From assembly GCF_900129775.1 (NCBI RefSeq), contig NZ_FQWV01000001.1, positions 579,780-643,779 of the forward strand: 64,000 nt of DNA. The letters run 5' to 3'. Origin of the DNA: Halobaculum gomorrense (GTDB taxonomy: Archaea; Halobacteriota; Halobacteria; Halobacteriales; Haloferacaceae). How positions within the stretch are numbered: the stretch's first letter is position 1; the number at the start of each line of letters is the position of its first letter. The translations under genes and the position numbers were made by a program. Below the pieces are notes generated by a model. It was given only the letters and a program-made list of their open reading frames with translations. It had not been told where the DNA came from and ran no database searches. This document shows, in pieces, positions 8,226-16,413 of this stretch.

Positions 8226-10115
8226 TCACTCCCCGTGGCGAGTCAGACAGATGGGCAGCCCCGTCACCTCGACGGGCTCGGAGTTGTCCGGCGAGTAGAC
8301 GACCTGCTGGCCCTTCTCCATGTACGGCACTTTCTTCGCGAGCGACGGCGGGATGTTGACCGACTTGATCGCCTCCTCGTCGCCGAGGTTGAGCACGAGT
8401 CGGGTGTTCACCTGTTTGAAGACGGGGTCGGCGATGTCCTGTGGGTCCTGCGTGATGAGGAACAGCCCGAGGCGTTCCTTTCGGCCCTGCTTGGCCGCCT
8501 CGGTGAACGTGTTGACCACCTGCCGCGCCTGCACGTTGTCCGCGCCCGAGAGGAAGTTGTGCGCCTCGTCCATGCCGAGCACGAGCGGCGTCTCGTCGAT
8601 GCGGGCGCTCCGGGGGGAGTTCGAGAGCTTGTCGTCGACGAGCATCGCGGACACCGCGAGCACGAACATCTCCTTGGCTCGCGCCGACGAGAGGTGGTAC
8701 GTGGGCACGACCGTCAGCCCGCCGGGGCGCACGAGGGTGGTGTCCAACTCCGTGATCGGCGTGGCGTCTTGGTCGAACACGCCCGAGGGGACGCCGCGCA
8801 CGCGCCGCTTCACCGCGTCGAAGGTGGCCTCGTGGACGCGCCCGGTCTCGTCGAGCTCCTCTTTCAGCGCCGGGTCGTCGAGGAAGCGCAGGAACTTCTG
8901 ATACGTCCCGTCCTCGTGGTTGCGGAAGAAGCGGTTGATGAGGGTGAGCAGCGCGGGGTACTGGTTCTCGTTGAGCGACGCGCCGGCGACGAGCCACGGC
9001 ATGTCGTACTCGTCGACGACGGAGAATGGGATCGTGAACTCGACCTGCTCGGCGCGGTGGCCCCGGCCCGGATACCGAACGCCGGCCTCCTTCGGCACGA
9101 GCGCGACGGTGTCGTCGTGGCCGCCGTACGCGACGTTCTCGCGTTCGAGCCGGCGCGCCCACTCGTCGTCGAGCGCGGGGTTGTCGTCGTGCATCTGCGC
9201 GTACTCGTCTTGCGGGTCGAACATCACGACCGCCGCGCGGGCGTCGCGCCCGTCGTCGGTCTCGTACGTGCGCCCGAGGTACTGCCGGAGGACGTTCTTT
9301 GCCCCGTGAGTCTTCCCGGAGCCGGTGCCGCCGGCGACGAGCGTGTGCCGGAACACGAGCGGGTCGCCGTCGGCGTAGTCGTCCTTCAGACGGTAGTCGA
9401 CCGTCGGCGGCTCGGCCGCCGTGCGCACCTTCTCCCCGCCGACCGAGAGGTGTCCGAGGAAGACGCCATCCTCGGGGATCGCGAGCCCCGTTTTGATCTG
9501 CTCGGCGTCGCCGGCCTGCTGGACGAGTGCGCCCGGCTTGGGCACGCGGTCGACCATCCGGCGCGTGAGATCGTCGCCCTGTAAAAAGAGCACCGCCACG
9601 GGCGACAGCTCGGCGATGTACTTGTAGTCGGCCTCGGTGAACTCGCCCCCCCCGGTCTGCATCCGGCGGCGCGCGGTCAGCTCGGTGGCGTCGTCGGTGC
9701 GGAACTCCTGGGCGTATTCGAGCGCCGTGATCCGACAGAACAGCTGCTCGCCGTCGGGGTACGGAACGATCAGGTACGTGCCGATACGCACGTCCTCGCG
9801 GTTGCCGACGGTGACGAATGCCTTGAGGCTCGTCTCGTCGTCGTCCTCCGCCACGCGAAGCCCCTGCGCGACCGAGACGGTACCGATGGCGTTGGCGGTC
9901 GCCGCCTCCGCGGCGTCCATCGCGTACTGCGCGAATCCGGACTCTGCGTCCGCGTCAGCGCCCGTTCCGGCGTCGGTTCCACTGGCGTCGTCGCGGACGG
10001 CGGTCTCGTCGGCGACGCCCTCCCCGTCGCCGCCGCCCGCCTCGCCGCCGCTCGCGTCGTCGAACTGGCCGGGCTCCTCGAAGTCGCCGAGGTTCGGCTC
10101 TCCGGCGTCGGTCAT
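8226..10115 (-). CDS. herA: HerA-type DNA-translocating ATPase (DUF87)
   Basis: A hexameric FtsK-like motor that works with the nuclease NurA in archaeal DNA end resection. The 629-residue protein has a ~60-residue acidic leader, a beta-barrel HAS-like region around 75-240, Walker A AGGTGSGKTH at about 261-270, and Walker B VLGMDEAH at about 512-518. A motif-III-like LFLITQDPQDIADP and a C-terminal arm end in VTGLPICLTRHGE. The ATG at 10113-10115 is chosen because residues upstream of it in the frame are Pro/Arg-rich and unlike the family. NurA is encoded 480 bases away on the same strand, separated by an opposite-strand gene. Several HerA paralogues exist in haloarchaea, so the exact orthology is inferred. 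Confidence 0.88.
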   Translation of the reverse strand: MTDAGEPNLGDFEEPGQFDDASGGEAGGGDGEGVADETAVRDDASGTDAGTGADADAESGFAQYAMDAAEAATANAIGTVSVAQGLRVAEDDDETSLKAFVTVGNREDVRIGTYLIVPYPDGEQLFCRITALEYAQEFRTDDATELTARRRMQTGGGEFTEADYKYIAELSPVAVLFLQGDDLTRRMVDRVPKPGALVQQAGDAEQIKTGLAIPEDGVFLGHLSVGGEKVRTAAEPPTVDYRLKDDYADGDPLVFRHTLVAGGTGSGKTHGAKNVLRQYLGRTYETDDGRDARAAVVMFDPQDEYAQMHDDNPALDDEWARRLERENVAYGGHDDTVALVPKEAGVRYPGRGHRAEQVEFTIPFSVVDEYDMPWLVAGASLNENQYPALLTLINRFFRNHEDGTYQKFLRFLDDPALKEELDETGRVHEATFDAVKRRVRGVPSGVFDQDATPITELDTTLVRPGGLTVVPTYHLSSARAKEMFVLAVSAMLVDDKLSNSPRSARIDETPLVLGMDEAHNFLSGADNVQARQVVNTFTEAAKQGRKERLGLFLITQDPQDIADPVFKQVNTRLVLNLGDEEAIKSVNIPPSLAKKVPYMEKGQQVVYSPDNSEPVEVTGLPICLTRHGE

Positions 10116-10221
10116 GTGACGCCCTGTGGGGCGCGGGGTGAAAACCGTATCCGTCGGCCGACGGGGCGGACCTCCGACCCCGATGCGACCGCTTTTCCGA
10201 CTCCGACGGGTAGCGTTCGCC

Positions 10222-10557
10222 ATGCTACTCGTCCGCGGACGCGGCGGCGGCACCGCGCTCACCGGCACCGTCTACGAGCGCGGCGAGCGCGCCCCGTCGT
10301 TCAAGGGCGCGCCAGACGAGGACGCGCCGTACGTGTGGGTCTGCGACGCCTTTTATCAGGTCGAGTCCGGCGGCTCGGAGCTCGTCGTCGACGGCGAGGC
10401 GATCCGGGTCGCCTTCGAGTCGCCGGCCCCCCGGGGCTTCGACACGCGCGAGCAGGCGCTCGCGGCCGCGAAAGACCACGTCCGAACGCAGTTCGCCCGC
10501 GTCGGCGTTCCCGAGGCCGACGTGGAAGTCGAGATCGAGAAGCGCGACCCCGAGTGA
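10222..10557 (+). CDS. Small conserved hypothetical protein between herA and nurA
   Basis: 111 residues from the ATG at 10222; longer in-frame starts give an Arg/Pro-rich leader and were not used. The protein is soluble and acidic, with a compact alpha/beta look (TGTVYERGERAP, YVWVCDAFYQVESGG, AIRVAFESPAPRGF, then a helix DTREQALAAAKDHVRTQFAR). No catalytic motif is evident. It is transcribed opposite to its neighbours, diverging from herA and converging on nurA. I recall similar short haloarchaeal proteins of unknown function but cannot name the family with confidence. Position alone hints at a link with DNA repair. Confidence 0.75.
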   Translation: MLLVRGRGGGTALTGTVYERGERAPSFKGAPDEDAPYVWVCDAFYQVESGGSELVVDGEAIRVAFESPAPRGFDTREQALAAAKDHVRTQFARVGVPEADVEVEIEKRDPE

Positions 10558-10596
10558 CCGGCAGCCGCGGCGTCGCCCCCGGTGTCGGCCCTGGCG

Positions 10597-11850
10597 TCAC
10601 TCCGTTTTTTCCCACCGCACGTCGTCGTACGTCCGTAGATGCTCGGCGCCGAACCGCTCCTCGAACTTCCCGCGCAGCGCCTCCTTCTCGCCGACGCCGA
10701 TCCGCGCGAGCTCGTCGGCCTTCGCCACGGGCGTCGGCGGGCCGGCCTCCGCGGCGACCTCCGAGATCACCTGTCGCGTGAGGCGGTCGCGCGTCTCCGG
10801 GTCGCTCGTGAACGCGGCGGGGGCCTCGACCTTGAACAGCACGTCCTCACGGGGCTCGTACAGGTGCATGTACGTCACCTCGTAGCCGGCCGGATCGAGG
10901 TCGCGGTCGACGCCGAGGGCGTCGCCGTCGCTCGCCAGCGGGGCGTCCGACCCGCCGCGCGAGCGCAGCCACGAGGTGAACGTGATCGCGTCATCGTCGC
11001 GCTCGCCGTCCGGGCGCCGCTCCAACAGCCGCGTGAACAGCGCGGCGTCGTCGGGCCACGGCGCCTCGACGCCCTTCCGATCGAGCGTCCGGGTGATGAA
11101 CCCCGAGGTGGGGTTCTTCACGAATCCGAGCACGGGTACGCCGCGCTCGATGCACGACTCCACGAGTCGGACGTACGTCCGAACCGCCTCCTGTACCGTC
11201 TCGCCGTGGGCGACCTCGCGGAGCTCCCGGTCGCGGGTCGCCCAGTTGAGCAGGCGCTTGGGGTACAGGGGGCCGTCGAGCACGAGCAGGTCTGACACCT
11301 CGCCCCGTTCGAGGTGCTTGCGAGCGTGGTGCGACTCCGCCAGCGACAGCGCCAGTTCGTGGACCATCTCGTCGGCGAATCGCCGGCTCCGGGGCACCTT
11401 CAGCACCCGGCGCTCGGAGTTGCCGTCGTCGTACGGCATCCAGCCGTCGGGCACGTCGGGGAAGAACACCGTCGCGTCGTTGGCGTGGACCGTGACGACG
11501 ATAGAGCGCGCGCGGTGGAGGTCCAGATCTGTCGGCTCGGCGCCCATCGCCGCCTGCGCCACGTCGAGGACGAGGCCGTTCTTGAACGACGTGGGGTTCA
11601 GCGTGCCGGAGTCGACGCCGCGGCTCGTCTCGAAGGGGCGCTCCGCCAGCGCGGCGTCCTCGACTGGCGTTTGCCGGAGCTCGTGGTCGCCGAGGCCCTC
11701 CAGCACGACCCGGCCGTCCTCGCGGAGCGGATCGAGCCACTCGCTCCACGCCGTTCCAGCGAGGTCGTCGTGGTCGGCGTCGTCGACCCCGTCGGCGATG
11801 GCCGAGGCGAGGTAGGCGATGGTGTCGACGTGTACGGGGTCCAGCGTCAC
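10597..11850 (-). CDS. nurA: NurA domain nuclease
   Basis: The 5'-3' nuclease partner of HerA in processing DNA ends with Mre11-Rad50. From the GTG at 11848-11850 the protein is 417 residues, in the family range. The RNase H-like nuclease core shows an acidic motif (SRGVDSGTLNPTSF) near residue 90. A second motif, LLVLDGPLYP, lies in the middle, followed by a long helix and the VLGFVKNP strand typical of NurA. The frame continues far upstream but only as a low-complexity shadow of the HAD gene. It converges with the small gene at 10222. Metal ligands are placed by eye. Confidence 0.88.
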   Translation of the reverse strand: MTLDPVHVDTIAYLASAIADGVDDADHDDLAGTAWSEWLDPLREDGRVVLEGLGDHELRQTPVEDAALAERPFETSRGVDSGTLNPTSFKNGLVLDVAQAAMGAEPTDLDLHRARSIVVTVHANDATVFFPDVPDGWMPYDDGNSERRVLKVPRSRRFADEMVHELALSLAESHHARKHLERGEVSDLLVLDGPLYPKRLLNWATRDRELREVAHGETVQEAVRTYVRLVESCIERGVPVLGFVKNPTSGFITRTLDRKGVEAPWPDDAALFTRLLERRPDGERDDDAITFTSWLRSRGGSDAPLASDGDALGVDRDLDPAGYEVTYMHLYEPREDVLFKVEAPAAFTSDPETRDRLTRQVISEVAAEAGPPTPVAKADELARIGVGEKEALRGKFEERFGAEHLRTYDDVRWEKTE

Positions 11851-11988
11851 GCCCGAACGCGGGCGCCGACGGCGCAAAAACGGTGCGGTCGGCGGCGTGG
11901 TCGGCGGCGGCGATCGGGCCCGTCGCCGCGCCGCAGCACCGCCCGGCGCGCCGCTGTCTTCATACCCCCGCGGGCTCTTCTTCCGGTC

Positions 11989-12654
11989 GTGATACGCGCG
12001 GTCGGGTTCGACCTCGACGACACGCTCGCCGTTCCGGAACGCTCGCGGACGCGCCTGCTCGCGGAGGCGCTCGACGCCGGCGGTGCCCCGGAACTGACCG
12101 ACGTCATCGACCGCGTGGCGTACCTCGACGCCCACGCCAACCACCGCACGGCCGACAGCAGGGTGCCCGTCTTCGCGGAGCTGCTCGGCCCGCACGACGC
12201 CGAGGCCGACCCGGCCGAGGTGGCCGCGGCGTACCGCGAGGCCGTGACGACCGCACTGGTGCCGGTACCCGACGCACCCGAGTTGGTCACCGCCCTTCGC
12301 GATGCGTACCGCGTCGGCCTGCTCACCAACGGGCCGGTGCGTGCGCAGTCGGCCAAGCTCGACTACCTCGACTGGTGGGACGCGTTCGACGCGGTCCGCA
12401 TCTCCGGCGACCTGCCCGCGGGCAAACCCGACGAGCGCGCCTTCGCGGCGCTGCTGGATGCGCTCGAGGCGGAGCCGAAGGAGACGGCGTTCGTCGGCGA
12501 CCATCCGGTCGAGGACGTGCGGGGCGCCGCGGCGGCGGGGCTGCGGACCGTCCACGTGCTCGGCGAGGGGGACGAACCGGCGCTGGAGGCGGACGCCTCT
12601 GTCGCGCGCGACCGTCTCGCGCGCGACCTTCCGGGGATCCTCCGCGAGCTGTGA
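11989..12654 (+). CDS. HAD-superfamily hydrolase
   Basis: 221 residues starting at GTG 11989, placing the catalytic motif I (GFDLDDTLAVP) directly at the N-terminus. Motif II is GLLTNGP, motif III the Lys of GDLPAGKPDERAF, and motif IV GDHPVEDVRGAAAAG. A helical cap of class C1 lies between motifs I and II, so the substrate is probably a small phosphomonoester; specificity cannot be read from sequence. The gene diverges from nurA with 138 bases between. A second HAD gene of similar build is at 20588. Confidence 0.9.
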   Translation: MIRAVGFDLDDTLAVPERSRTRLLAEALDAGGAPELTDVIDRVAYLDAHANHRTADSRVPVFAELLGPHDAEADPAEVAAAYREAVTTALVPVPDAPELVTALRDAYRVGLLTNGPVRAQSAKLDYLDWWDAFDAVRISGDLPAGKPDERAFAALLDALEAEPKETAFVGDHPVEDVRGAAAAGLRTVHVLGEGDEPALEADASVARDRLARDLPGILREL

Positions 12655-12696
12655 TACGCTGGCGCGGCGACGCCGACGCGCTACCGGCGGCCGGCC

Positions 12697-13119
12697 TCAC
12701 GCGGCGCCGGCGTTCACGACGGCCCGGAACGCCGACAGCGCTCGCTTCACTTGGGCGCCGTCCTCGACGAAGACGACCGTTCGCGGGGGGGTGACCGCCT
12801 TCGGACGCACGCGGAGCCCGGCCTCGCCGGCGGCCGCCGCCGCGGCGTCGGGGGCGGCGGCGAACTCGACGCGCGCGCGGTCCGGATGGACGAACACCTC
12901 GGCGAGCGGACGGGTCGCGTTCCCACCCCGGTCATCGTCGGCGTCGCCGGCGTCGCCGAGTAACACCCGGTACGCGAGCGTCCCCTGCGTCGTCGGCTCC
13001 GCGTCGGGATCGGCGTCGCGCACGCGGAGCGTGGCGAGGGCATCCCCGTCGCCGATGAGTTCCGACGCCAGCAGCTGCGCGATGCGGACGCCGTCGGTAG
13101 TCTGGTCGTCGACCATCAC
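12697..13119 (-). CDS. Hypothetical protein at the end of the PAN-DUF2240 cluster
   Basis: 140 residues, or 139 if the second Met is used, acidic and without signal peptide. It has short strand-like stretches (GTLAYRVLLGD, LAEVFVHPDRARVEFAAA, TVVFVEDGAQVKRALSAFRAVV) and an Ala-rich linker. No family is recognised. Its start overlaps the stop of the DUF2240 gene by 4 bases (ATGA), so the two are almost certainly translated from one mRNA, probably together with pan upstream. The C-terminal VVFVEDGAQVKRAL looks like a beta-alpha unit of a nucleic-acid- or nucleotide-binding fold, but that is speculation. Confidence 0.7.
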   Translation of the reverse strand: MMVDDQTTDGVRIAQLLASELIGDGDALATLRVRDADPDAEPTTQGTLAYRVLLGDAGDADDDRGGNATRPLAEVFVHPDRARVEFAAAPDAAAAAAGEAGLRVRPKAVTPPRTVVFVEDGAQVKRALSAFRAVVNAGAA

Positions 13120-13637
13120 GAGCCCCCCGTCGCGGCGTCGTCGCCGGCGGCGTCCGGGTCCCGCTCGTCGCCACCGTTCGCTCCGTCAGCCGCCGCGAGT
13201 ACCTCCTCGCGCGCCGCCTCGGCGACGGTCCCAACGTCGACGCCGCGCTCGCGCGCGACGAGCACTGCGGCCGTCTCCAGCGTCACTCCCGCTTCCCGCT
13301 GGCGCCTGTTGGCCGCGGCGACGGCGTCGCGCTTCTCCATCCCGTCGGCGACGATCGCGTCGATCGCCTGTTCGAACGTCGACTGCTCTCTCAGGATCGA
13401 CTCGTCCGGGACGAAGTCGGCCGGGACGTGCACCTCGGCGGGGTCGAACTGCGTCACGAGGTCGCCGTCCTCCTCGGCGAGCAGCCCTCGCCCGGTCGCG
13501 ATGTCGACGAGGCGCTTCGCCTGATCGGGCGAGAACCAGTCGCGGTCGAGCGAGAGCGCGACGACGAACTCTCCCTCGCCCATCCGGTCGGTGCCGGCGC
13601 CGCGGAACGGCGCGGCGACGGCGGCCTCCAGCGTCAT
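13116..13637 (-). CDS. DUF2240 family protein
   Basis: 173 residues from the ATG at 13635-13637. The N-terminal ~60 residues (FVVALSLDRDWFSPDQAKRL) resemble a winged-helix-like domain, and a second helical part follows (STFEQAIDAIVADGMEKRD). The tail is acidic and low-complexity. The match to the archaeal family DUF2240 is from recall of its conserved block EFVVALSLDRDWFSPDQAK. It lies 99 bases downstream of pan on the same strand and overlaps the next gene by 4 bases. Placement beside the proteasome ATPase suggests, but does not prove, a role in protein quality control or its regulation. Confidence 0.85.
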   Translation of the reverse strand: MTLEAAVAAPFRGAGTDRMGEGEFVVALSLDRDWFSPDQAKRLVDIATGRGLLAEEDGDLVTQFDPAEVHVPADFVPDESILREQSTFEQAIDAIVADGMEKRDAVAAANRRQREAGVTLETAAVLVARERGVDVGTVAEAAREEVLAAADGANGGDERDPDAAGDDAATGGS

Positions 13638-13736
13638 ACCGGTCGGTTCGCCGCCCGGAACAAAAGCCGCTCGTTGGGCGGCGCCCGTGTGGGCCGACCC
13701 CGCGGGTGCACAGTCGCGCGCACGCCAGCGAGTCAC

Positions 13737-14954
13737 CTACGCGAACGCCAGGGAGTCGTTGGCGTCGGATTCCTCTGCCTGGGAGGCCTTCTCCCAGGCG
13801 CTGCGGAAGTCCGCCATCGTGATCTCGGTGCGGTCCTCGCGGATAGCGAACATCCCGGCCTCGGTGCAGACGGCCTTCACGTCCGCGCCCGAGGCGCCCT
13901 CGGTGAGCTCGGCCAGCTCGGCGAAGTCCACGTCGTCGTCGACGTTCATGTCGCGGGTGTGGATCTCGAAGATGAGCTTGCGCCCCTCGGCCTCGGGCTT
14001 GGGAACCTCGATGAGGCGGTCGAAGCGGCCCGGGCGGAGGATAGCCGGATCGAGCATGTCGAAGCGGTTCGTCGCCGCGATGATCCGAATCTCGCCGCGT
14101 TCGTCGAAGCCGTCCATCTCGCTCAGGAGCTGCATCATCGTGCGCTGGACCTCGGCGTCGCCCGATGTCTTCGAGTCCGTGCGCTTGGAGGCGATGGCGT
14201 CGATCTCGTCGATGAAGATGACCGCCGGCTCGTTCTCGCGGGCGACCTCGAACAGGTCGCGAACGAGCTTGGCGCCCTCGCCGATGAACTTGTGGACCAG
14301 CTCGGAGCCGGCCATCTTGATGAACGTGGCGTCGGTCTGGTTGGCGACGGCCTTCGCGAGCATCGTCTTCCCCGTGCCCGGCGGGCCGTGCAGTAGGACA
14401 CCGCTGGGCGGCTGGATGCCCACCTCGGTGAACATCTCCGGGTTCTTCAGCGGCATCTCGACAGTCTCGCGCACCTCGTTCATCTGCTCGTCGAGCCCGC
14501 CGATGTCCGCGTACGTCACGTCCGGCGAGTGCTCGACCTGCATGACGCGGGCGCGCACGTCCGTCTCCTTCTCCAGCTTCTTCACGACCGACAGGGAGTT
14601 GTTGACGGCGACGCGGTCGTCGGGATCGAGGTCCTCGCGCATCTCGTCGGTGACCTCCGTCAGCGCCTCCTGATTGTTTCCGTGCTGTTTGATCACGACG
14701 CCGTCGTCGGTCAGTTCTTGGACCGTCGCGACGAACAGCGGCGACTGCTTGAGTTTCTTGTTCTCGTGCGTGAGCCGCTCGAGCTTCTGTTGGTACTTGT
14801 TGTTCTCGGCGTTCGCGTCCAGGAGCTTGTCGCGCATCTCCTCGTTTTGCCCCTCGAGAACCTCGAGGCGCTCCTGGAGGGCCTCGATCTTCTCCTGCTG
14901 CGACGCCGCCTCCTCCTCGTACGGGAGGTCAACGTCGTCAACGGTGTCAGTCAT
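13737..14954 (-). CDS. pan: Proteasome-activating nucleotidase (AAA+ ATPase PAN)
   Basis: A hexameric AAA+ unfoldase that feeds substrates to the 20S proteasome. The 405-residue protein has a coiled coil at about 15-72 and an OB domain to about 135. The AAA module has Walker A GPPGTGKT (190-197), Walker B VIFIDEID (245-252) and the second-region-of-homology motif ATNRFDMLDPAILRPGRFDR. Most archaeal PANs end in a hydrophobic-Tyr-X tail that opens the 20S gate; here the last residues are LAFA, with Phe in the Tyr position. Haloarchaea usually have two PAN genes and which one this is cannot be told. It is followed by DUF2240 and a hypothetical gene, probably in one operon. Confidence 0.97.
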   Translation of the reverse strand: MTDTVDDVDLPYEEEAASQQEKIEALQERLEVLEGQNEEMRDKLLDANAENNKYQQKLERLTHENKKLKQSPLFVATVQELTDDGVVIKQHGNNQEALTEVTDEMREDLDPDDRVAVNNSLSVVKKLEKETDVRARVMQVEHSPDVTYADIGGLDEQMNEVRETVEMPLKNPEMFTEVGIQPPSGVLLHGPPGTGKTMLAKAVANQTDATFIKMAGSELVHKFIGEGAKLVRDLFEVARENEPAVIFIDEIDAIASKRTDSKTSGDAEVQRTMMQLLSEMDGFDERGEIRIIAATNRFDMLDPAILRPGRFDRLIEVPKPEAEGRKLIFEIHTRDMNVDDDVDFAELAELTEGASGADVKAVCTEAGMFAIREDRTEITMADFRSAWEKASQAEESDANDSLAFA

Positions 14955-15080
14955 CGGCGAGGCTAGGGCGGTGAGTACTAAGAGACTTCGGGTAGGAGTG
15001 ATGGTGATGAGAATCTAATACACAGAAGTAATAGAAAATATGGAAAGTATTAACAGGCGGCATCGATACGTTCCCTATAC

Positions 15081-15347
15081 ATGAGCGCATCCGACGCCGA
15101 GGCAGTCAACGACGACCCGTCGATCGACCGGTGGGAACGCGTCCGCGACCTCCCGCCGAGCGCGAAGCTGGTCGCAAAAGTGCTGGAGTACGAGGAGACG
15201 CTGAGCCAGAGCGAACTCGCCGAGGAGACGCTGCTCCCGCCGCGAACCGTTCGGTACGCGCTGACCAGGCTGGAGGAGGCGGACGCCGTCGAGTCGCGCT
15301 TCTCGTTCACCGACGCGCGCAAGCGGCTGTACACCCTGGCACTGTAA
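15081..15347 (+). CDS. Small winged-helix transcription regulator (MarR/TrmB-like)
   Basis: 88 residues made almost entirely of one winged HTH. LSQSELAEETLLPPRTVRYALTRLEEADAV is the helix-turn-helix and SRFSFTDARKRLYTL is the wing. It is preceded by the unusual block LPPSAKLVAKVLE. A close paralogue at 37335 shares 45 of 67 aligned residues over the whole domain. The gene diverges from pan across a 126-base AT-rich gap, so it might regulate itself or pan; this is inference. There is no effector domain, so it is probably a dimeric DNA-binding protein. Confidence 0.88.
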   Translation: MSASDAEAVNDDPSIDRWERVRDLPPSAKLVAKVLEYEETLSQSELAEETLLPPRTVRYALTRLEEADAVESRFSFTDARKRLYTLAL

Positions 15348-15442
15348 CCGCTGGTACTGTAACCGGGGCCGTCCCACCCGCCGAGGCCACACCGCATATG
15401 GGGATCGTTAGTCGCCGAACGGCGCTCGCCCCGCACCGCCCG

Positions 15443-16216
15443 TCACTCCGACGCTTTCCCCGCCGCGTCGACGCCGTGGAGCAGTTCCGCGAGCGTTTCG
15501 ATCCCCTCGACGAGCCGGGGGCTCGGCTGGTTCAACAGCGAGTCGTCGAGCACGTGGACCGTCGGGTCGACCGCCCAGCCGCGGTCGGCGAGCGCCGTGT
15601 CTGCCGGCTCTTGGTCCGTGCCGCACCAGTGCAACACCGCGTGGTCGGGGTCCGCGCGCTCGACGGCCGCGGCGTCGACCTCGCGCGAGCGTTCGCCCGG
15701 GGGGACGAACGGACACCGACCTCCGGCCGCGGCGACGGCGTCGGGCACCCAGTTCCCGGCGGCCATCGGGGGATCGCCCCACTCCTCGGCGTAGACCACG
15801 GGTCGCTCGTCGGGGTCGTCGGGAACGGTCGCCCGAACGCGCTCGGCCCGGTCGCGCAGATCGGCCGCGAGCCGCTCACCGTCGGCGGGCCGTCCGATCG
15901 CCGCCCCGACGGCGGCGACGGACGAGAACACGTCCACGAGCCGCGTCGGCTCCGCGTGGGCGACGGCGACGCCACGGTCGCGCAGCGCGGCCGCCGTCCC
16001 CCGCTGGAGCGGATCGCACGTCAGCACGACCGATGGGTCCAGCCGCTCGACCGCGTCGAGGTCCGGGTTCGGCCAGCCGCCGACGGCCGGCGGTCGCGAC
16101 CCGTCGACCGGCCACTCGCAGGCGCGCGTGAGGCCCACGACCGTGTCGGCCGCGTCGAGCCTCGTGACCGTCGCCGTCGCGCTCGGTGCCAGCGAGACGA
16201 CGCGCTCGGTCACCAT
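15443..16216 (-). CDS. BtuF-like helical-backbone metal/cobalamin-binding protein, no signal peptide
   Basis: 257 residues from the ATG at 16214-16216. It begins directly with the Rossmann-like strand of type III substrate-binding proteins (VVSLAPSATATVTRL). DTVVGLTRACEWP and the long connecting helix (VFSSVAAVGAAIGRPADGE) follow, then a second lobe. It lacks a signal peptide, lipobox or Tat motif, so it probably stays in the cytoplasm, unlike transport partners of BtuCD. Short soluble homologues are common in archaea and are often annotated cobalamin-binding protein. No ABC transporter or cobalamin gene adjoins it. The ligand is unknown. Confidence 0.8.
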   Translation of the reverse strand: MVTERVVSLAPSATATVTRLDAADTVVGLTRACEWPVDGSRPPAVGGWPNPDLDAVERLDPSVVLTCDPLQRGTAAALRDRGVAVAHAEPTRLVDVFSSVAAVGAAIGRPADGERLAADLRDRAERVRATVPDDPDERPVVYAEEWGDPPMAAGNWVPDAVAAAGGRCPFVPPGERSREVDAAAVERADPDHAVLHWCGTDQEPADTALADRGWAVDPTVHVLDDSLLNQPSPRLVEGIETLAELLHGVDAAGKASE

Positions 16217-16326
16217 CGCGAGATCTTCACCATCGTTCGGCCGTGAGAGCCACTCACACAAATAGCTCTCGTCTTGCGGTTATCCAATCACGTGACGGCG
16301 TCGCACTGCCGTCGCGACACCGTTTG

Positions 16327-16337
16327 ATTTTTATATT
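16327..16337 (+). promoter_or_regulatory. TATA-like promoter element of tfb
   Basis: TTTTTATAT lies in a markedly AT-rich stretch about 80 bases before the TFB ATG. If transcription starts about 25 bases downstream, the mRNA has a leader of roughly 50 bases including a GGTTTTTTG tract. Most other genes here appear leaderless. Confidence 0.45.
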
Positions 16338-16413
16338 GATCACGCATCCTTTGAGCACAGAGTCACCCGGGGTTTTTTGTATCCCCTTTCGGGCTCACGC
16401 CCACTCAGACGCA

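Noticed and set aside
11851-12555. N-terminal extension of the NurA frame
   Set aside because: Arg/Gly/Val low complexity antisense to the HAD gene. The GTG at 11848-11850 starts the recognisable protein.
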